Assembly (NCBI RefSeq): GCF_014648515.1
Contig: NZ_BMRG01000007.1
Span: 36,630 to 100,629 of the forward strand
From: Saccharothrix coeruleofusca
GTDB lineage: Bacteria; Actinomycetota; Actinomycetes; Mycobacteriales; Pseudonocardiaceae
DNA: 64,000 bases
Direction of reading: 5' to 3'
Shown here: in pieces, positions 1 to 9,111 of the stretch
How the letters are laid out: every line of letters begins with the position of its first letter
Numbering within the stretch: position 1 is the first letter of the stretch
Translations under genes and position numbers: made by a program
Notes under the pieces: generated by a model
Told to the model about the DNA's origin: nothing
The model's input: only the letters and a program-made list of their open reading frames with translations
Databases searched by the model: none

Positions 1-312
1 CTGCGCCACCGCGACATCTCCCCGGCGGCGCAGGCGCTGTCCGACGCGGACACCCTGTTCAAGGCGCTGCCGGTGACACCGGTCGTGCTCGCGCCCAAGT
101 ACCTGGAGGAGAACGGCATCACCCTGCGCGAGCTGGCGCACAAGATCGTCGGCGAGCAGCGGGACAAGCACGACGAGGGCTACTACTTCTACGACCCGGA
201 GGCGGCGGCGCTGTACTCGCGGTGGGCCACGGCGAACCTGGAGCTGTGGCAGTGCATCGTCGAGTCGCTGGACGACCCGAGCGTGGCGGAGCTGCTCTCG
301 GCCGTCTCGTAG
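1..312 (+). CDS. C-terminal end of an unrecognised protein (5' truncated)
   Basis: An open frame runs in from the left window edge and ends at TAG 310-312, giving the last 103 residues of a larger protein. The visible part has no membrane segment or signal and is mixed charged, with aromatic clusters (GYYFYDPEAAALYSRW) and an acidic C-terminus. I do not recognise a family. An internal ATG at 73 could start a 79-residue product, but the frame is open upstream, so a longer gene cut by the window is more likely. It is followed by a 134-base gap and then the SigD-type sigma gene on the same strand. Confidence 0.7.
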   Translation: MRHRDISPAAQALSDADTLFKALPVTPVVLAPKYLEENGITLRELAHKIVGEQRDKHDEGYYFYDPEAAALYSRWATANLELWQCIVESLDDPSVAELLSAVS

Positions 313-446
313 CCCGTCCGCGTGGTCGTGGTGGAGCGGGAAAAATTTCTCCGGAACCTCCGTAAGAGCTAACTCGCCCGGCCGTCCCCCTCCCACAAGA
401 GGGTGATGCCGCGCTCGGGCGGCGTGACGCGTGGGGGTGTTCCGCG

Positions 447-1055
447 ATGGAACTGCACGGCGAGGGATCGTTAACCCCGGCAGCGGGGCGGGCGGTTCCC
501 CGTGTGTCGAAGACCGACGTCGAAGGCGCCGTGGCGGGTGACCGCCGTGCGGTGGATCGACTGCTGACCACCGTGCGCCCGGCGGTCGTGCGGTACTGCC
601 GCGCCCGCGTGGGCTGGTCCTCGACGACCGCGGACGACGTGGCCCAGGAGGTCTGCCTGGCCGTGCTCAAGGCGCTGCCCGGTTACCGCGACCAGGGCAG
701 GCCGTTCCTGGCGTTCGTCTACGGCATCGCCGCGCACAAGGTGGCCGACGCCCACCGCGCCGCGGCCCGCAACCGCGCCGAGCCGGTGGAGGACGTGCCG
801 GACTCGCCGTCGGTGGAGGCGGGCCCGGAGGCGCTGGCGGTGCGGGGCGAGCTGTCCGAGCGGATGGCGCAGCTGCTCAAGGTGCTGCCGGACAAGCAGC
901 GCGAGGTGCTGGTGCTGCGGGTGGTGGTCGGGCTGTCCGCCGAGGAGGCCGCCGCCGCGGTGGGCTCGACACCGGGCGCGGTGCGGGTGGCGCAGCACCG
1001 CGCCCTCAGCAGGCTGCGCCGGGAACTGGACTCCCGCGCGGCCGCGGACCTGTAG
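447..1055 (+). CDS. sigD: RNA polymerase sigma factor, SigD/ShbA type
   Basis: An alternative sigma-70 family factor (ECF-sized, 202 aa) that directs RNA polymerase to its own promoter set. Region 2 is visible around residues 45-95 (ADDVAQEVCLAVLKALPGY, then GRPFLAFVYGIAAHKVADAHR). Region 4 is at about 150-195 (LPDKQREVLVLRVVVGLSAEE, then GSTPGAVRVAQHRALSRLR, the -35 recognition helix). These strings follow closely what I remember of M. tuberculosis SigD; the Streptomyces counterpart is ShbA, which drives the principal sigma gene. No anti-sigma gene is adjacent. The ATG at 447 has a G-rich stretch upstream; an in-frame GTG at 504 would remove a poorly conserved 19-residue leader and is a reasonable alternative start. 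Confidence 0.93.
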   Translation: MELHGEGSLTPAAGRAVPRVSKTDVEGAVAGDRRAVDRLLTTVRPAVVRYCRARVGWSSTTADDVAQEVCLAVLKALPGYRDQGRPFLAFVYGIAAHKVADAHRAAARNRAEPVEDVPDSPSVEAGPEALAVRGELSERMAQLLKVLPDKQREVLVLRVVVGLSAEEAAAAVGSTPGAVRVAQHRALSRLRRELDSRAAADL

Positions 1056-1061
1056 GCCGCC

Positions 1062-2231
1062 TCAGGAGCGCTCCCCGGCGGGTTCCGAGCGGACCGGGGC
1101 GGCTGGTTCGGGCAGCGTGCGGGCCGCGAGCCAGCCCAGGACGGGCAGGACGACCAGCGGGGCGAGAGCCGCCTGCAGCGACGTGCGGTCGGCCAGGGCA
1201 CCGATCAGCGGGCTGGCCAGGCCGCCGACGCTGACGGTCAGGCCGAGGGTGACGCCGCTCGCGGTGCCCACGCGGGTGGGCAGGTAGTCCTGGGCGAGCG
1301 TGATCTGCAGGGCGAACGGGAGGTAGAGGCAGGCGGAGGTCAGCACGACGAACAGGTGGAGGGCAGGTCCCGGGACGAACACCACCCCCGCGACCCCGCC
1401 GGTGGCGGCCAGGTAGGACCAGCGGACCACGGTGACGCGGTCCCACCGGTCGGCCAGCCTGCTGCCCAGCACGGTGCCCGCGGCCCCGCCGAGGTAGAGC
1501 AGGAGCAGCGCGGCGGCGCCCGTCGCGGGGCCGCCGCCGGTTCGCTGCTGGGCGTGCAGCGCGATGAAGGTGCTCAGGCCGGTGAACGCGATCGACCGGA
1601 ACACCACGACCAGGGACAGCTTGCCGAAGGAGGCCCGGTCGTCGGCGCCAGGCGGGCTCGCGGTGGTGGCGCCGGTGCGGGCCCGTCCGGTGAGCGCTCG
1701 CAGGACCGGCAGGCACAGCACGCTGCCGACCAGGGCCGGGAGGATGAGCAGCGGGGACAGCCGCAGCCCGCCCGCGGTCACGACGGCGGCGACCACGACG
1801 GGCGCGGCGGCGAACCCGATGTTGCCCCCGAGGGAGAACCAGCCCATCGCGGTGTGACTGCCGCCCGCCGCGATCCGGGCGGCGCGGGCGGCCTCCGGGT
1901 GGTAGGCGGCGACGCCGAGCCCGGACACCGCCACGAAGAGCAGCGTCAGCGGGTAGGAGCCGCTGACGCCGCTGAGTGCGACGCCGAGGCCGCCGAGGAC
2001 CGTGCTCACGGGCAGCAGCCACGGCATGGCCCACCGGTCGGTCAGCGCGCCGAACAGCGGCTGCGCCACCGAGGACAGCAGCGACGCCGCGAGCACGACG
2101 CCCGACGCCGCGGCGTAGCCGTAAGCGCGCTCGGCGACGAAGAACGGCACCAGCGCGGCCACCGAGCCCTGGTAGACGTCCACGCAGGCATGCCCGACGG
2201 ACAGCAGGATGATCGACTTCTTCCGCGACAC
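1062..2231 (-). CDS. MFS transporter, fosmidomycin-resistance (Fsr)-like
   Basis: A 12-helix major facilitator transporter of 389 aa, probably a drug/proton antiporter in the cytoplasmic membrane. The first helix region (SVGHACVDVYQGSVAALVPF) and the loop after helix 2 (QPLFGALTDRW) are typical of the Fsr branch of MFS. The GTG at 2231 follows GGCGGG and puts the first helix at the expected distance. An in-frame ATG at 2282 would add 17 hydrophilic residues but lies only 4 bases from the divergent AraC gene's ATG. The short shared start region suggests the AraC-type neighbour controls this exporter. The substrate cannot be read from sequence. Confidence 0.88.
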   Translation of the reverse strand: MSRKKSIILLSVGHACVDVYQGSVAALVPFFVAERAYGYAAASGVVLAASLLSSVAQPLFGALTDRWAMPWLLPVSTVLGGLGVALSGVSGSYPLTLLFVAVSGLGVAAYHPEAARAARIAAGGSHTAMGWFSLGGNIGFAAAPVVVAAVVTAGGLRLSPLLILPALVGSVLCLPVLRALTGRARTGATTASPPGADDRASFGKLSLVVVFRSIAFTGLSTFIALHAQQRTGGGPATGAAALLLLYLGGAAGTVLGSRLADRWDRVTVVRWSYLAATGGVAGVVFVPGPALHLFVVLTSACLYLPFALQITLAQDYLPTRVGTASGVTLGLTVSVGGLASPLIGALADRTSLQAALAPLVVLPVLGWLAARTLPEPAAPVRSEPAGERS

Positions 2232-2285
2232 CCCGCCATGCTCGCCACCGGACGGGCTGTCGCGCTTCCGATAAAGTGCCATTCG

Positions 2286-3029
2286 ATGCCGCAAGTCCGC
2301 CACGTGTCGACCGCGCCGACGCGGGTCCAGCCGCTGGCCTCCGGGGCGGGCATCGACGCGCACCGCCACGACGACCACCAGATCGCGTACGCGGCCAGGG
2401 GCGTGCTGGCCATCACGACCGACCGGGGAACCTGGGTCGCCCCGGCCACCCGCGCCATCTGGGTGCCCGCCGGGACCGCGCACGCCCACCGGGCGCACGG
2501 GGAGCTCGAACTCCACCTGGTGGGCCTGCCCGCGACCGACAACCCGCTGGGGTGGGCCGAGCCGGGCGTGCTGGCCGTCGGACCGCTGCTGCGCGAGCTG
2601 ATCCTCGCCTACACCCGTCCGCCGCGCGAAGACGTCCCGGAGCGGCGCAGGCTGCGCGCCGTCCTGCTCGACCAGCTCCGCGCCTCACCGCAGCAACCCG
2701 TGCACCTGCCCAGCCCCACCGACCCCCGGCTGCGGGCGCTGTGCGCGCTGCTGCGCGCCGACCCCGCCGACAACCGCACCCTGGCCGCCCTCGGCGCGCG
2801 GGTCGGCGCGAGCGAGCGCACCCTGACCCGGCTCTTCAAGGCCGACCTCGGCATGACCTTCCCGCAGTGGCGCACCCAGCTGCGGCTCCACCACGCCCTG
2901 GTCCTGCTGGCGGAGGACGCGCCGGTGACCACCGTGGCGCACGCCTGCGGCTGGTCGTCCACCAGCGCGTTCATCGACGTCTTCCGCCGCGCTTTCGGCC
3001 ACACGCCGGGCGCCCACCGCGCGCGGTGA
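2286..3029 (+). CDS. AraC family transcriptional regulator (cupin sensor + HTH)
   Basis: A 247-aa one-component regulator. The N-terminal half is an AraC-type cupin (HRHDDHQIAYAARGVLAI near residues 21-38, then WVPAGTAHAHRAHG near 60-73, the metal/ligand pocket pattern). The C-terminal half carries two helix-turn-helix motifs: the first in ALGARVGASERTLTRLFK, the second ending in CGWSSTSAFIDVFRRAFGHT. The ATG at 2286 gives a protein of normal length for this subfamily; no Shine-Dalgarno is evident, so translation may be leaderless. It is divergent from the MFS gene with almost no space between the starts, the usual layout of a regulator and the exporter it controls. Confidence 0.9.
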   Translation: MPQVRHVSTAPTRVQPLASGAGIDAHRHDDHQIAYAARGVLAITTDRGTWVAPATRAIWVPAGTAHAHRAHGELELHLVGLPATDNPLGWAEPGVLAVGPLLRELILAYTRPPREDVPERRRLRAVLLDQLRASPQQPVHLPSPTDPRLRALCALLRADPADNRTLAALGARVGASERTLTRLFKADLGMTFPQWRTQLRLHHALVLLAEDAPVTTVAHACGWSSTSAFIDVFRRAFGHTPGAHRAR

Positions 3030-3056
3030 TCCCGCGCCGGGCCGGGGTGCCGGACC

Positions 3057-3980
3057 TCAGAAGGGCCAGCCGAGTGCGGGCAGGCCGATGACGGCGTCCA
3101 CCGCGAGGCCGCAGAACACCAGCATCAGGTACAGGTTCGACATGTGGAAGAACTTCATCGTGTTCGTCGAGCCGCCGCGCCGCACGACCCCGTGCAGCCG
3201 GTGCGCGAACACCGCGAACCACACCCCCGACGCCACCGCGACCGCCAGGTAGATCCAGCCCGCCACGGGCGCCAGCAGCAGCGTGCACAGCACCGTGATC
3301 CACGAGTAGATGACGATCTGCCTGGTCACCTGCTGCGCCGTGGCCACCACGGGCAGCATCGGCACGCCCGCGCGGGCGTAGTCCTCCTTGAACTTCATCG
3401 CCAGCGCCCAGGTGTGCGGCGGGGTCCAGAAGAAGATCACCCCGAACATCGCCAGCGCGGGCCAGCCCACCGTGCCGGTCACCGCGGACCAGCCGATGAT
3501 CACCGGCATGCAGCCCGCCATGCCGCCCCAGATGATGTTCTGCGACGTCCGGCGCTTGAGCACCAGGGTGTAGACGAAGATGTAGAACAGGATGGTGAGC
3601 ACCGCGAACACCGCGGACATCAGGTTCGTGGTGATCCACAGGAACCCGAACGACACCACCCCCAGCACCACGCCGAAGATCAGCGCGTTGCGCGGCGGGA
3701 TGGCGTTCTGCGCCAGCGGCCGGGCCCCCGTGCGCTTCATCACCGCGTCGATGTCGGCGTCGACGTAGCAGTTCAGCGCGTTGGCGCTGCCCGCGGCCAG
3801 CGTGCCGCCCGCCAGGGTGCAGGCGATCAGCCACAGCGGCGGCAGGCCGCGGGCGGCCAGCAGCATCGCCGGGATGGTGGTGATCAGCAGCAGCTCGATC
3901 ACCCTCGGCTTGGTCAGCGCCACGTACGCGCCGACGACCTGTCGGGGCGACCGCGCCGGAGCCTCGGGGGCAGCACTCAT
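3057..3980 (-). CDS. ctaB: Protoheme IX farnesyltransferase (heme O synthase)
   Basis: An integral membrane prenyltransferase that attaches a farnesyl group to protoheme IX, giving heme O for terminal oxidases. At 307 aa it is the normal length. The first aspartate-rich motif is clear ([20 protein letters not shown]); the second conserved loop is [15 protein letters not shown], preceded by [15 protein letters not shown]. Several hydrophobic helices follow throughout. The ATG at 3980 is preceded by GAGGAG on the coding strand. It is divergent from tkt, as in mycobacteria (Rv1451 next to Rv1449). Confidence 0.97.
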   Translation of the reverse strand: MSAAPEAPARSPRQVVGAYVALTKPRVIELLLITTIPAMLLAARGLPPLWLIACTLAGGTLAAGSANALNCYVDADIDAVMKRTGARPLAQNAIPPRNALIFGVVLGVVSFGFLWITTNLMSAVFAVLTILFYIFVYTLVLKRRTSQNIIWGGMAGCMPVIIGWSAVTGTVGWPALAMFGVIFFWTPPHTWALAMKFKEDYARAGVPMLPVVATAQQVTRQIVIYSWITVLCTLLLAPVAGWIYLAVAVASGVWFAVFAHRLHGVVRRGGSTNTMKFFHMSNLYLMLVFCGLAVDAVIGLPALGWPF

Positions 3981-4255
3981 GGCGTCGCGCTCCTCAGCAG
4001 GTCGGGGATGGGCAAATCGTAACCGCGTGTTGGGAACCCGGCTCGCACGGGTACGCCCTGAAGAGCCGGGAAGGGCGGTCGCGCACCTTGTGCGTACACC
4101 CACAGAGATCTTCCGGCGTGCTCGGGGCACGAGCGCCGGATCAGCGGACTAGGCTGGCCGGCGGATGAGGGAAATCGCGGATCGGGCCTGACGGGATCGA
4201 TTGAGAAGCACCCGAGGGCGTCCGCCGCCTACGCTGAGACTGGAGCTGGAAGTCC
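3981..4255. other. Intergenic region between divergent ctaB and tkt
   Basis: 275 bases holding the two divergent promoters. Apart from the ctaB ribosome binding site (GAGGAG, next to 3981) I see no convincing -10/-35 pair, no strong hairpin and no coding frame with sensible composition. Confidence 0.5.
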
Positions 4256-6355
4256 GTGTCCGTCACCGATGACATCACCCGGCTGACCGAGGCCACCCTG
4301 CCAGACGACTGGACCGAGCTCGACAAGCGCGCGGTCGACACCGTCCGCGTGCTGGCCGCGGACGCGGTGCAGAAGGTGGGCAACGGCCACCCCGGCACCG
4401 CCATGAGCCTGGCCCCGCTGGCCTACACCCTGTTCCAGCGCGTCATGCGGCACGACCCCGCCGACCCCGACTGGATCGGCCGCGACCGGTTCGTGCTGTC
4501 CGCGGGCCACTCCAGCCTGACGCTGTACATCCAGCTGTTCCTGGCGGGCTACGGGCTGGAGCTGGACGACCTCAAGGCGCTGCGCACCTGGGGCTCCAAG
4601 ACCCCCGGCCACCCCGAGCACCGGCACACCCCGGGCGTGGAGATCACCACCGGCCCGCTGGGCCAGGGCCTGGCCTCCGCGGTCGGCATGGCGATGGGCG
4701 CGCGCCGCGAGCGCGGCCTGTTCGACCCGGACACCCCGGTCGGCCAGAGCCCGTTCGACCACCACATCTTCGTCATCGCCTCGGACGGCGACATCGAGGA
4801 GGGCGTGACCTCGGAGGCCTCGTCCCTGGCGGGCCACCAGAAGCTGGGCAACCTCACCGTCATCTACGACGACAACAAGATCTCCATCGAGGACGACACC
4901 ACCATCGCGCTGACCGAGGACACGGCCAAGCGCTACGAGTCCTACGGCTGGCACGTGCAGGTCGTCGAGAGCGGCGAGAACGTCGCGGGCATCCTGGCCG
5001 CGCTGGAGGCCGCCAAGGCCGAGACCGAGCGCCCCTCGTTCATCCTGCTGCGCACGATCATCGGCTACCCGGCGCCGAACAAGATGAACACCGGCAAGGC
5101 GCACGGCGCCGCGCTGGGCGAGGACGAGATCCGCGAGGTCAAGAAGATCCTCGGGTTCGACCCGGAGCAGACCTTCGAGGTCTCCGACGAGGTGCTGGAG
5201 CACACCCGCGCGGTGGTCAAGCGCGGCGAGCAGGCCAAGGCCGAGTGGCAGAAGTCCTTCGACGCCTGGGCACAGGCCAACCCGGAGCGCAAGGCGCTGC
5301 TGGACCGGCTGATCGGCCGCGACCTGCCCGAGGGCTGGGCGGACGCGCTGCCCTCGTGGGAGCCCGACGCCAAGGGCGTGGCCACCCGCAAGGCCAGCGG
5401 CGAGGTGCTCAACGCGCTGGCGCCGGTGCTGCCGGAGCTGTGGGGCGGCTCGGCCGACCTGGCCGAGTCCAACAACACCACGATGAAGGGCGCGGACTCG
5501 TTCGGCCCGGCGGAGACCTCCACCAAGGAGTGGAACGCCAACCCGTACGGCCGCACGCTGCACTTCGGCGTCCGCGAGCACGCGATGGGCTCGATCCTCA
5601 ACGGCATCGCGCTGCACGGCCCGACCCGCCCCTACGGCGGCACCTTCCTGGTGTTCAGCGACTACATGCGCCCGGCGGTCCGGCTGGCCGCGCTGATGAA
5701 GTCCGCGGTCACCTACGTGTGGACGCACGACTCCATCGGCCTTGGCGAGGACGGCCCGACCCACCAGCCGATCGAGCACCTGGCCGCGCTGCGCGCCATC
5801 CCCGGCCTGCGCGTGCTGCGCCCCGGTGACGCCAACGAGACCGCGGCCGCGTGGCGGGCCGTGATCGAGGACCCGACGGCCCCCTCCGGCCTGGCGCTGA
5901 CCAGGCAGAACCTGCCCGTGCTCGAGGGCACCAGGGAGAAGGCCGCCGAGGGCGTGGCCAAGGGCGGCTACGTGCTGCACGACGCCGCCAACGGCGAGCC
6001 GGAGCTGATCATCGTCGCCACCGGCTCGGAGCTGCAGATGGCGGTCGAGGCGCGGAAGGTTCTGGAGGCCGACGGCGTTGCCACGCGTGTGGTGTCCATG
6101 CCCTGCGTCGAGTTCTTCGACGCCCAGGACGAGGACTACCGCGAGCGGGTCCTGCCCTCGTCGGTGAAGGCGCGCGTGGTGGTCGAGGCGGGCATCGCCC
6201 AGCCGTGGTACCGCTTCGCGGGCGACGCGGGCGAGATCGTCTCCATCGAGCACTTCGGCGCGTCCGCCGACTACCAGACGCTGTTCCGGGAGTTCGGCTT
6301 CACCACCGAGAACGTCGTCGCCGCCGCCCGACGGTCGCTGGCCAGGACCCGCTGA
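4256..6355 (+). CDS. tkt: Transketolase
   Basis: A thiamine-diphosphate enzyme that moves two-carbon units in the non-oxidative pentose phosphate pathway. It has 699 aa, full length. The TPP-binding motif is [18 protein letters not shown] with the downstream DDNKIS; the N-terminal [20 protein letters not shown] and the pyrimidine-domain [20 protein letters not shown] (transketolase signature 2) are intact. The GTG at 4256 lies just behind purine-rich GGAGCTGGAAG. It is the first gene of a plus-strand operon tkt-tal-pgi-zwf-opcA-pgl, with only 25 bases before tal. Confidence 0.98.
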   Translation: MSVTDDITRLTEATLPDDWTELDKRAVDTVRVLAADAVQKVGNGHPGTAMSLAPLAYTLFQRVMRHDPADPDWIGRDRFVLSAGHSSLTLYIQLFLAGYGLELDDLKALRTWGSKTPGHPEHRHTPGVEITTGPLGQGLASAVGMAMGARRERGLFDPDTPVGQSPFDHHIFVIASDGDIEEGVTSEASSLAGHQKLGNLTVIYDDNKISIEDDTTIALTEDTAKRYESYGWHVQVVESGENVAGILAALEAAKAETERPSFILLRTIIGYPAPNKMNTGKAHGAALGEDEIREVKKILGFDPEQTFEVSDEVLEHTRAVVKRGEQAKAEWQKSFDAWAQANPERKALLDRLIGRDLPEGWADALPSWEPDAKGVATRKASGEVLNALAPVLPELWGGSADLAESNNTTMKGADSFGPAETSTKEWNANPYGRTLHFGVREHAMGSILNGIALHGPTRPYGGTFLVFSDYMRPAVRLAALMKSAVTYVWTHDSIGLGEDGPTHQPIEHLAALRAIPGLRVLRPGDANETAAAWRAVIEDPTAPSGLALTRQNLPVLEGTREKAAEGVAKGGYVLHDAANGEPELIIVATGSELQMAVEARKVLEADGVATRVVSMPCVEFFDAQDEDYRERVLPSSVKARVVVEAGIAQPWYRFAGDAGEIVSIEHFGASADYQTLFREFGFTTENVVAAARRSLARTR

Positions 6356-6380
6356 CCCCTACAGCTGCAGGAGAGAAGAC

Positions 6381-7493
6381 ATGACTGCGAACCCGCTGGC
6401 CGCGCTGAGCGAAGCCGGTGTGTCGATCTGGCTGGACGACCTGTCGCGCGAGCGGCTCACCACGGGCAACCTGGGCGAGCTCATCGCCACCAAGCACGTC
6501 GTCGGCGTGACCACCAACCCGACCATCTTCGCCTCGGCGCTGTCGAACGGCGAGTCCTACGACGAGCAGGTGCGCGCGCTGGCCGCGCGCGGCGCCGACA
6601 CCGAGGCGGCGGTCCGCGAGATCACCACCACGGACGTGCGCAACGCCTGCGACCTGTTCCGCGACATCTACGAGTCCACCGACGGCGTGGACGGCCGGGT
6701 GTCCATCGAGGTGGACCCGCGGCTGGCCAACGACACCGAGCGCACCGCGGCCGAGGCGCTGGACCTGTGGAAGGCGGTGGACCGGCCGAACCTGATGGTG
6801 AAGATCCCGGCCACCGTCGAGGGCCTGCCCGCGATCACCCGCACGCTGGCCGAGGGCGTCAGCGTCAACGTGACGCTGATCTTCTCCGTCGAGCGCTACC
6901 GCGACGTGATGGAGGCGTTCATCACGGGCCTGGAGCAGGCCAAGGCCAACGGCCACGACCTGCGCGGCATCCACTCGGTGGCGTCGTTCTTCGTGTCCCG
7001 CGTGGACACCGAGGTCGACAAGCGGCTGGACAAGATCGACGACCCGGCCGCCGCCGAGCTGCGCGGCAAGGCCGCCATCGCCAACGCCCTGCTGGCCTAC
7101 GCCGCCTACGAGGAGACCTTCGCCGGTCCGCGCTGGGAGGCGCTGGCCGCCGACGGCGCCCGCGCGCAGCGGCCGCTGTGGGCCTCCACCGGCGTGAAGG
7201 ACCCGAACTACTCCGACACCCAGTACGTGGACCAGCTGGTCGTGGCGGGCGTGGTCAACACGATGCCCGAGAAGACCTTGCACGCCGTCGCCGACCACGG
7301 TGCGATCACCGGTGACACGGTGACCGGCCGGGCCGCGCAGGCGCAGGAGGTCTTCGACCGGCTCGCCGCGCTGGGCATCGACGTCGACGACGTCTTCGTC
7401 ACGCTGGAGACCGAGGGCGTGGAGAAGTTCGAAAAGTCGTGGGCGGAGCTGCTGGAGACCGTGACCGGCCAGCTGGACCAGGCGAAGGGCTGA
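6381..7493 (+). CDS. tal: Transaldolase
   Basis: Transfers dihydroxyacetone units between sugar phosphates through a Schiff base, linking the pentose phosphate pathway and glycolysis. 370 aa, the length of the actinobacterial long form. Seen: [14 protein letters not shown] near residues 39-52 (transaldolase signature 1) and [15 protein letters not shown], where the Lys is the Schiff-base residue, followed by [24 protein letters not shown] directly precedes the ATG. Only one base separates its stop from the pgi start, so the two are translationally coupled. Confidence 0.97.
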   Translation: MTANPLAALSEAGVSIWLDDLSRERLTTGNLGELIATKHVVGVTTNPTIFASALSNGESYDEQVRALAARGADTEAAVREITTTDVRNACDLFRDIYESTDGVDGRVSIEVDPRLANDTERTAAEALDLWKAVDRPNLMVKIPATVEGLPAITRTLAEGVSVNVTLIFSVERYRDVMEAFITGLEQAKANGHDLRGIHSVASFFVSRVDTEVDKRLDKIDDPAAAELRGKAAIANALLAYAAYEETFAGPRWEALAADGARAQRPLWASTGVKDPNYSDTQYVDQLVVAGVVNTMPEKTLHAVADHGAITGDTVTGRAAQAQEVFDRLAALGIDVDDVFVTLETEGVEKFEKSWAELLETVTGQLDQAKG

Positions 7494-7494
7494 C

Positions 7495-9111
7495 ATGACC
7501 GAGGTGATCTCCGCGGAGATCGTCCGCACGCCGAACCAGGAGCAGCTCGACACCGTGGTGGCCGAGCTGCTCCAGGAGTCGGTGCCCAGCAGGCTCGCGG
7601 CCCAGGACCCCACGCTGTGGGGTCCGGCCGCCGAGTCCGAGGCGGCCATCCGGCTGTCCTGGACGACGCTGCACGAGTCGTCGCGCCCGCTGGTGGAGGA
7701 AATCGCGGCGCTGCGCGCCGAGCTGCTCGCCGAGGGCGTTGACCGGGTGGTGCTCGCGGGCATGGGCGGTTCCTCGCTCGCGCCCGAGGTGATCACCGCC
7801 ACCGCGGGCGTGCCGCTGGTGGTGCTGGACACCACCGACCCCGGCCAGGTGGCCGAGGCGCTGGCGGGCGACCTGGCGCGGACCGTGCTGGTGGTGTCGT
7901 CGAAGTCCGGCGGGACCGTCGAGACCGACAGCCACCGGCGCATCTTCGAGAAGGCGTTCGCCGACGCGGGCGTGGACGCCGCTTCGCGGATCGTCGTGGT
8001 GACCGACCCCGGCTCGCCGCTGGAGGCGGCGGCCAAGGAGGCCGGGTACCGCAAGGTGTTCCTGGCCGACCCGCACGTGGGCGGCCGCTACTCCGCGCTG
8101 ACCGCGTTCGGGCTGGTGCCCTCGGGCCTGGCGGGCGCGGACGTCGCGAAGCTGCTGGACGAGGCCGCGCAGGCGGCGCCGCTGCTGGCCGCCGACTCGG
8201 TGGACAACCCGGCGGTGCTGCTGGCGGCCAACCTCGTCGTCGCGCACGCGCACGGCGCGGAGAAGGTCGTCCTCGCCGACACCGGCTCGGGCATCAAGGG
8301 GCTCGGCGACTGGGCCGAGCAGCTGATCGCCGAGTCCACCGGCAAGGACGGCACCGGCCTGCTGCCGGTGGTGGTGGAGGGTCCGGGCGCGGCGGGCTTC
8401 GTCGACGCGGGCTCGGACGCCACGACCGTGGCCATCGGCCCGGCGACCGGCTCGTCCTCGATCGCCGTCGAGGGCTCGCTGGGCGCGCAGTTCCTGCTCT
8501 GGGAGACCGCGACCGCGCTGGCGGGCCGCGGCCTTGGCATCAACCCGTTCGACCAGCCCGACGTCGAGGCGGCCAAGAAGGCGGCGCGCTCGCTGCTGGA
8601 CGCGCCCGCGGCCGAGCCGGTCGAGCCCGCGTTCACCGACGGCACGATCGAGGTCCACGTGGGCGGCGACTGGCTGCCCGGCGGCGTGCGCACCGCGGCC
8701 GAGGCGCTCCAGGCGCTGTTCGCGGCGGCGCCGGAGCACGGCTACGTGTCCGTGCAGGCCTACCTCGACCGGCTCGACGACGCCTCGTTCGCGCTGCTGC
8801 GCGCCGAGGTGGCCCGTCGCGCGCACCGGCAGACCACGTTCGGCTGGGGCCCCCGGTTCCTGCACTCGACCGGCCAGTACCACAAGGGCGGTCATCAGAA
8901 CGGGGTGTTCCTGCAGATCACCGGCGCGTCGCCGACGCGGCTGGAGGTGCCGGGACGGCCCTACGACCTCGCCACCCTGCAGCTGGCCCAGGCGCTGGGC
9001 GACGGCCAGGTGCTCGCCGAGCGCGGGCGCCCGGTGCTGCGGCTGCACCTCACCGACCGGGTCGCCGGGCTCGCCCAGCTCGTCGAAGCCATTCAGGAGG
9101 ACGGTTCGTGA
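7495..9111 (+). CDS. pgi: Glucose-6-phosphate isomerase
   Basis: Interconverts glucose 6-phosphate and fructose 6-phosphate, so it can recycle pentose-pathway fructose 6-phosphate back to Zwf. 538 aa. SIS-fold features are visible: GMGGSSLAPEV (first phosphosugar loop, about residue 84), SKSGGTVETDSHR (about 132) and, near the end, GWGPRFLHSTGQYHKGGHQN. This divergent form resembles the isomerase half of fused transaldolase/isomerase proteins more than the classical E. coli-type Pgi, which fits its position immediately behind tal. Its stop overlaps the zwf GTG by four bases. Confidence 0.93.
   Translation: MTEVISAEIVRTPNQEQLDTVVAELLQESVPSRLAAQDPTLWGPAAESEAAIRLSWTTLHESSRPLVEEIAALRAELLAEGVDRVVLAGMGGSSLAPEVITATAGVPLVVLDTTDPGQVAEALAGDLARTVLVVSSKSGGTVETDSHRRIFEKAFADAGVDAASRIVVVTDPGSPLEAAAKEAGYRKVFLADPHVGGRYSALTAFGLVPSGLAGADVAKLLDEAAQAAPLLAADSVDNPAVLLAANLVVAHAHGAEKVVLADTGSGIKGLGDWAEQLIAESTGKDGTGLLPVVVEGPGAAGFVDAGSDATTVAIGPATGSSSIAVEGSLGAQFLLWETATALAGRGLGINPFDQPDVEAAKKAARSLLDAPAAEPVEPAFTDGTIEVHVGGDWLPGGVRTAAEALQALFAAAPEHGYVSVQAYLDRLDDASFALLRAEVARRAHRQTTFGWGPRFLHSTGQYHKGGHQNGVFLQITGASPTRLEVPGRPYDLATLQLAQALGDGQVLAERGRPVLRLHLTDRVAGLAQLVEAIQEDGS

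Noticed and set aside
353-386. GGAAC ... CGTC as an ECF promoter upstream of sigD
   Set aside because: The spacing between the two boxes is about 25 bases, too long for an ECF promoter.
1356-2285. Long in-frame upstream extension of the AraC gene
   Set aside because: It reads antisense through the MFS gene; the true N-terminus begins at ATG 2286 where AraC-type sequence starts.
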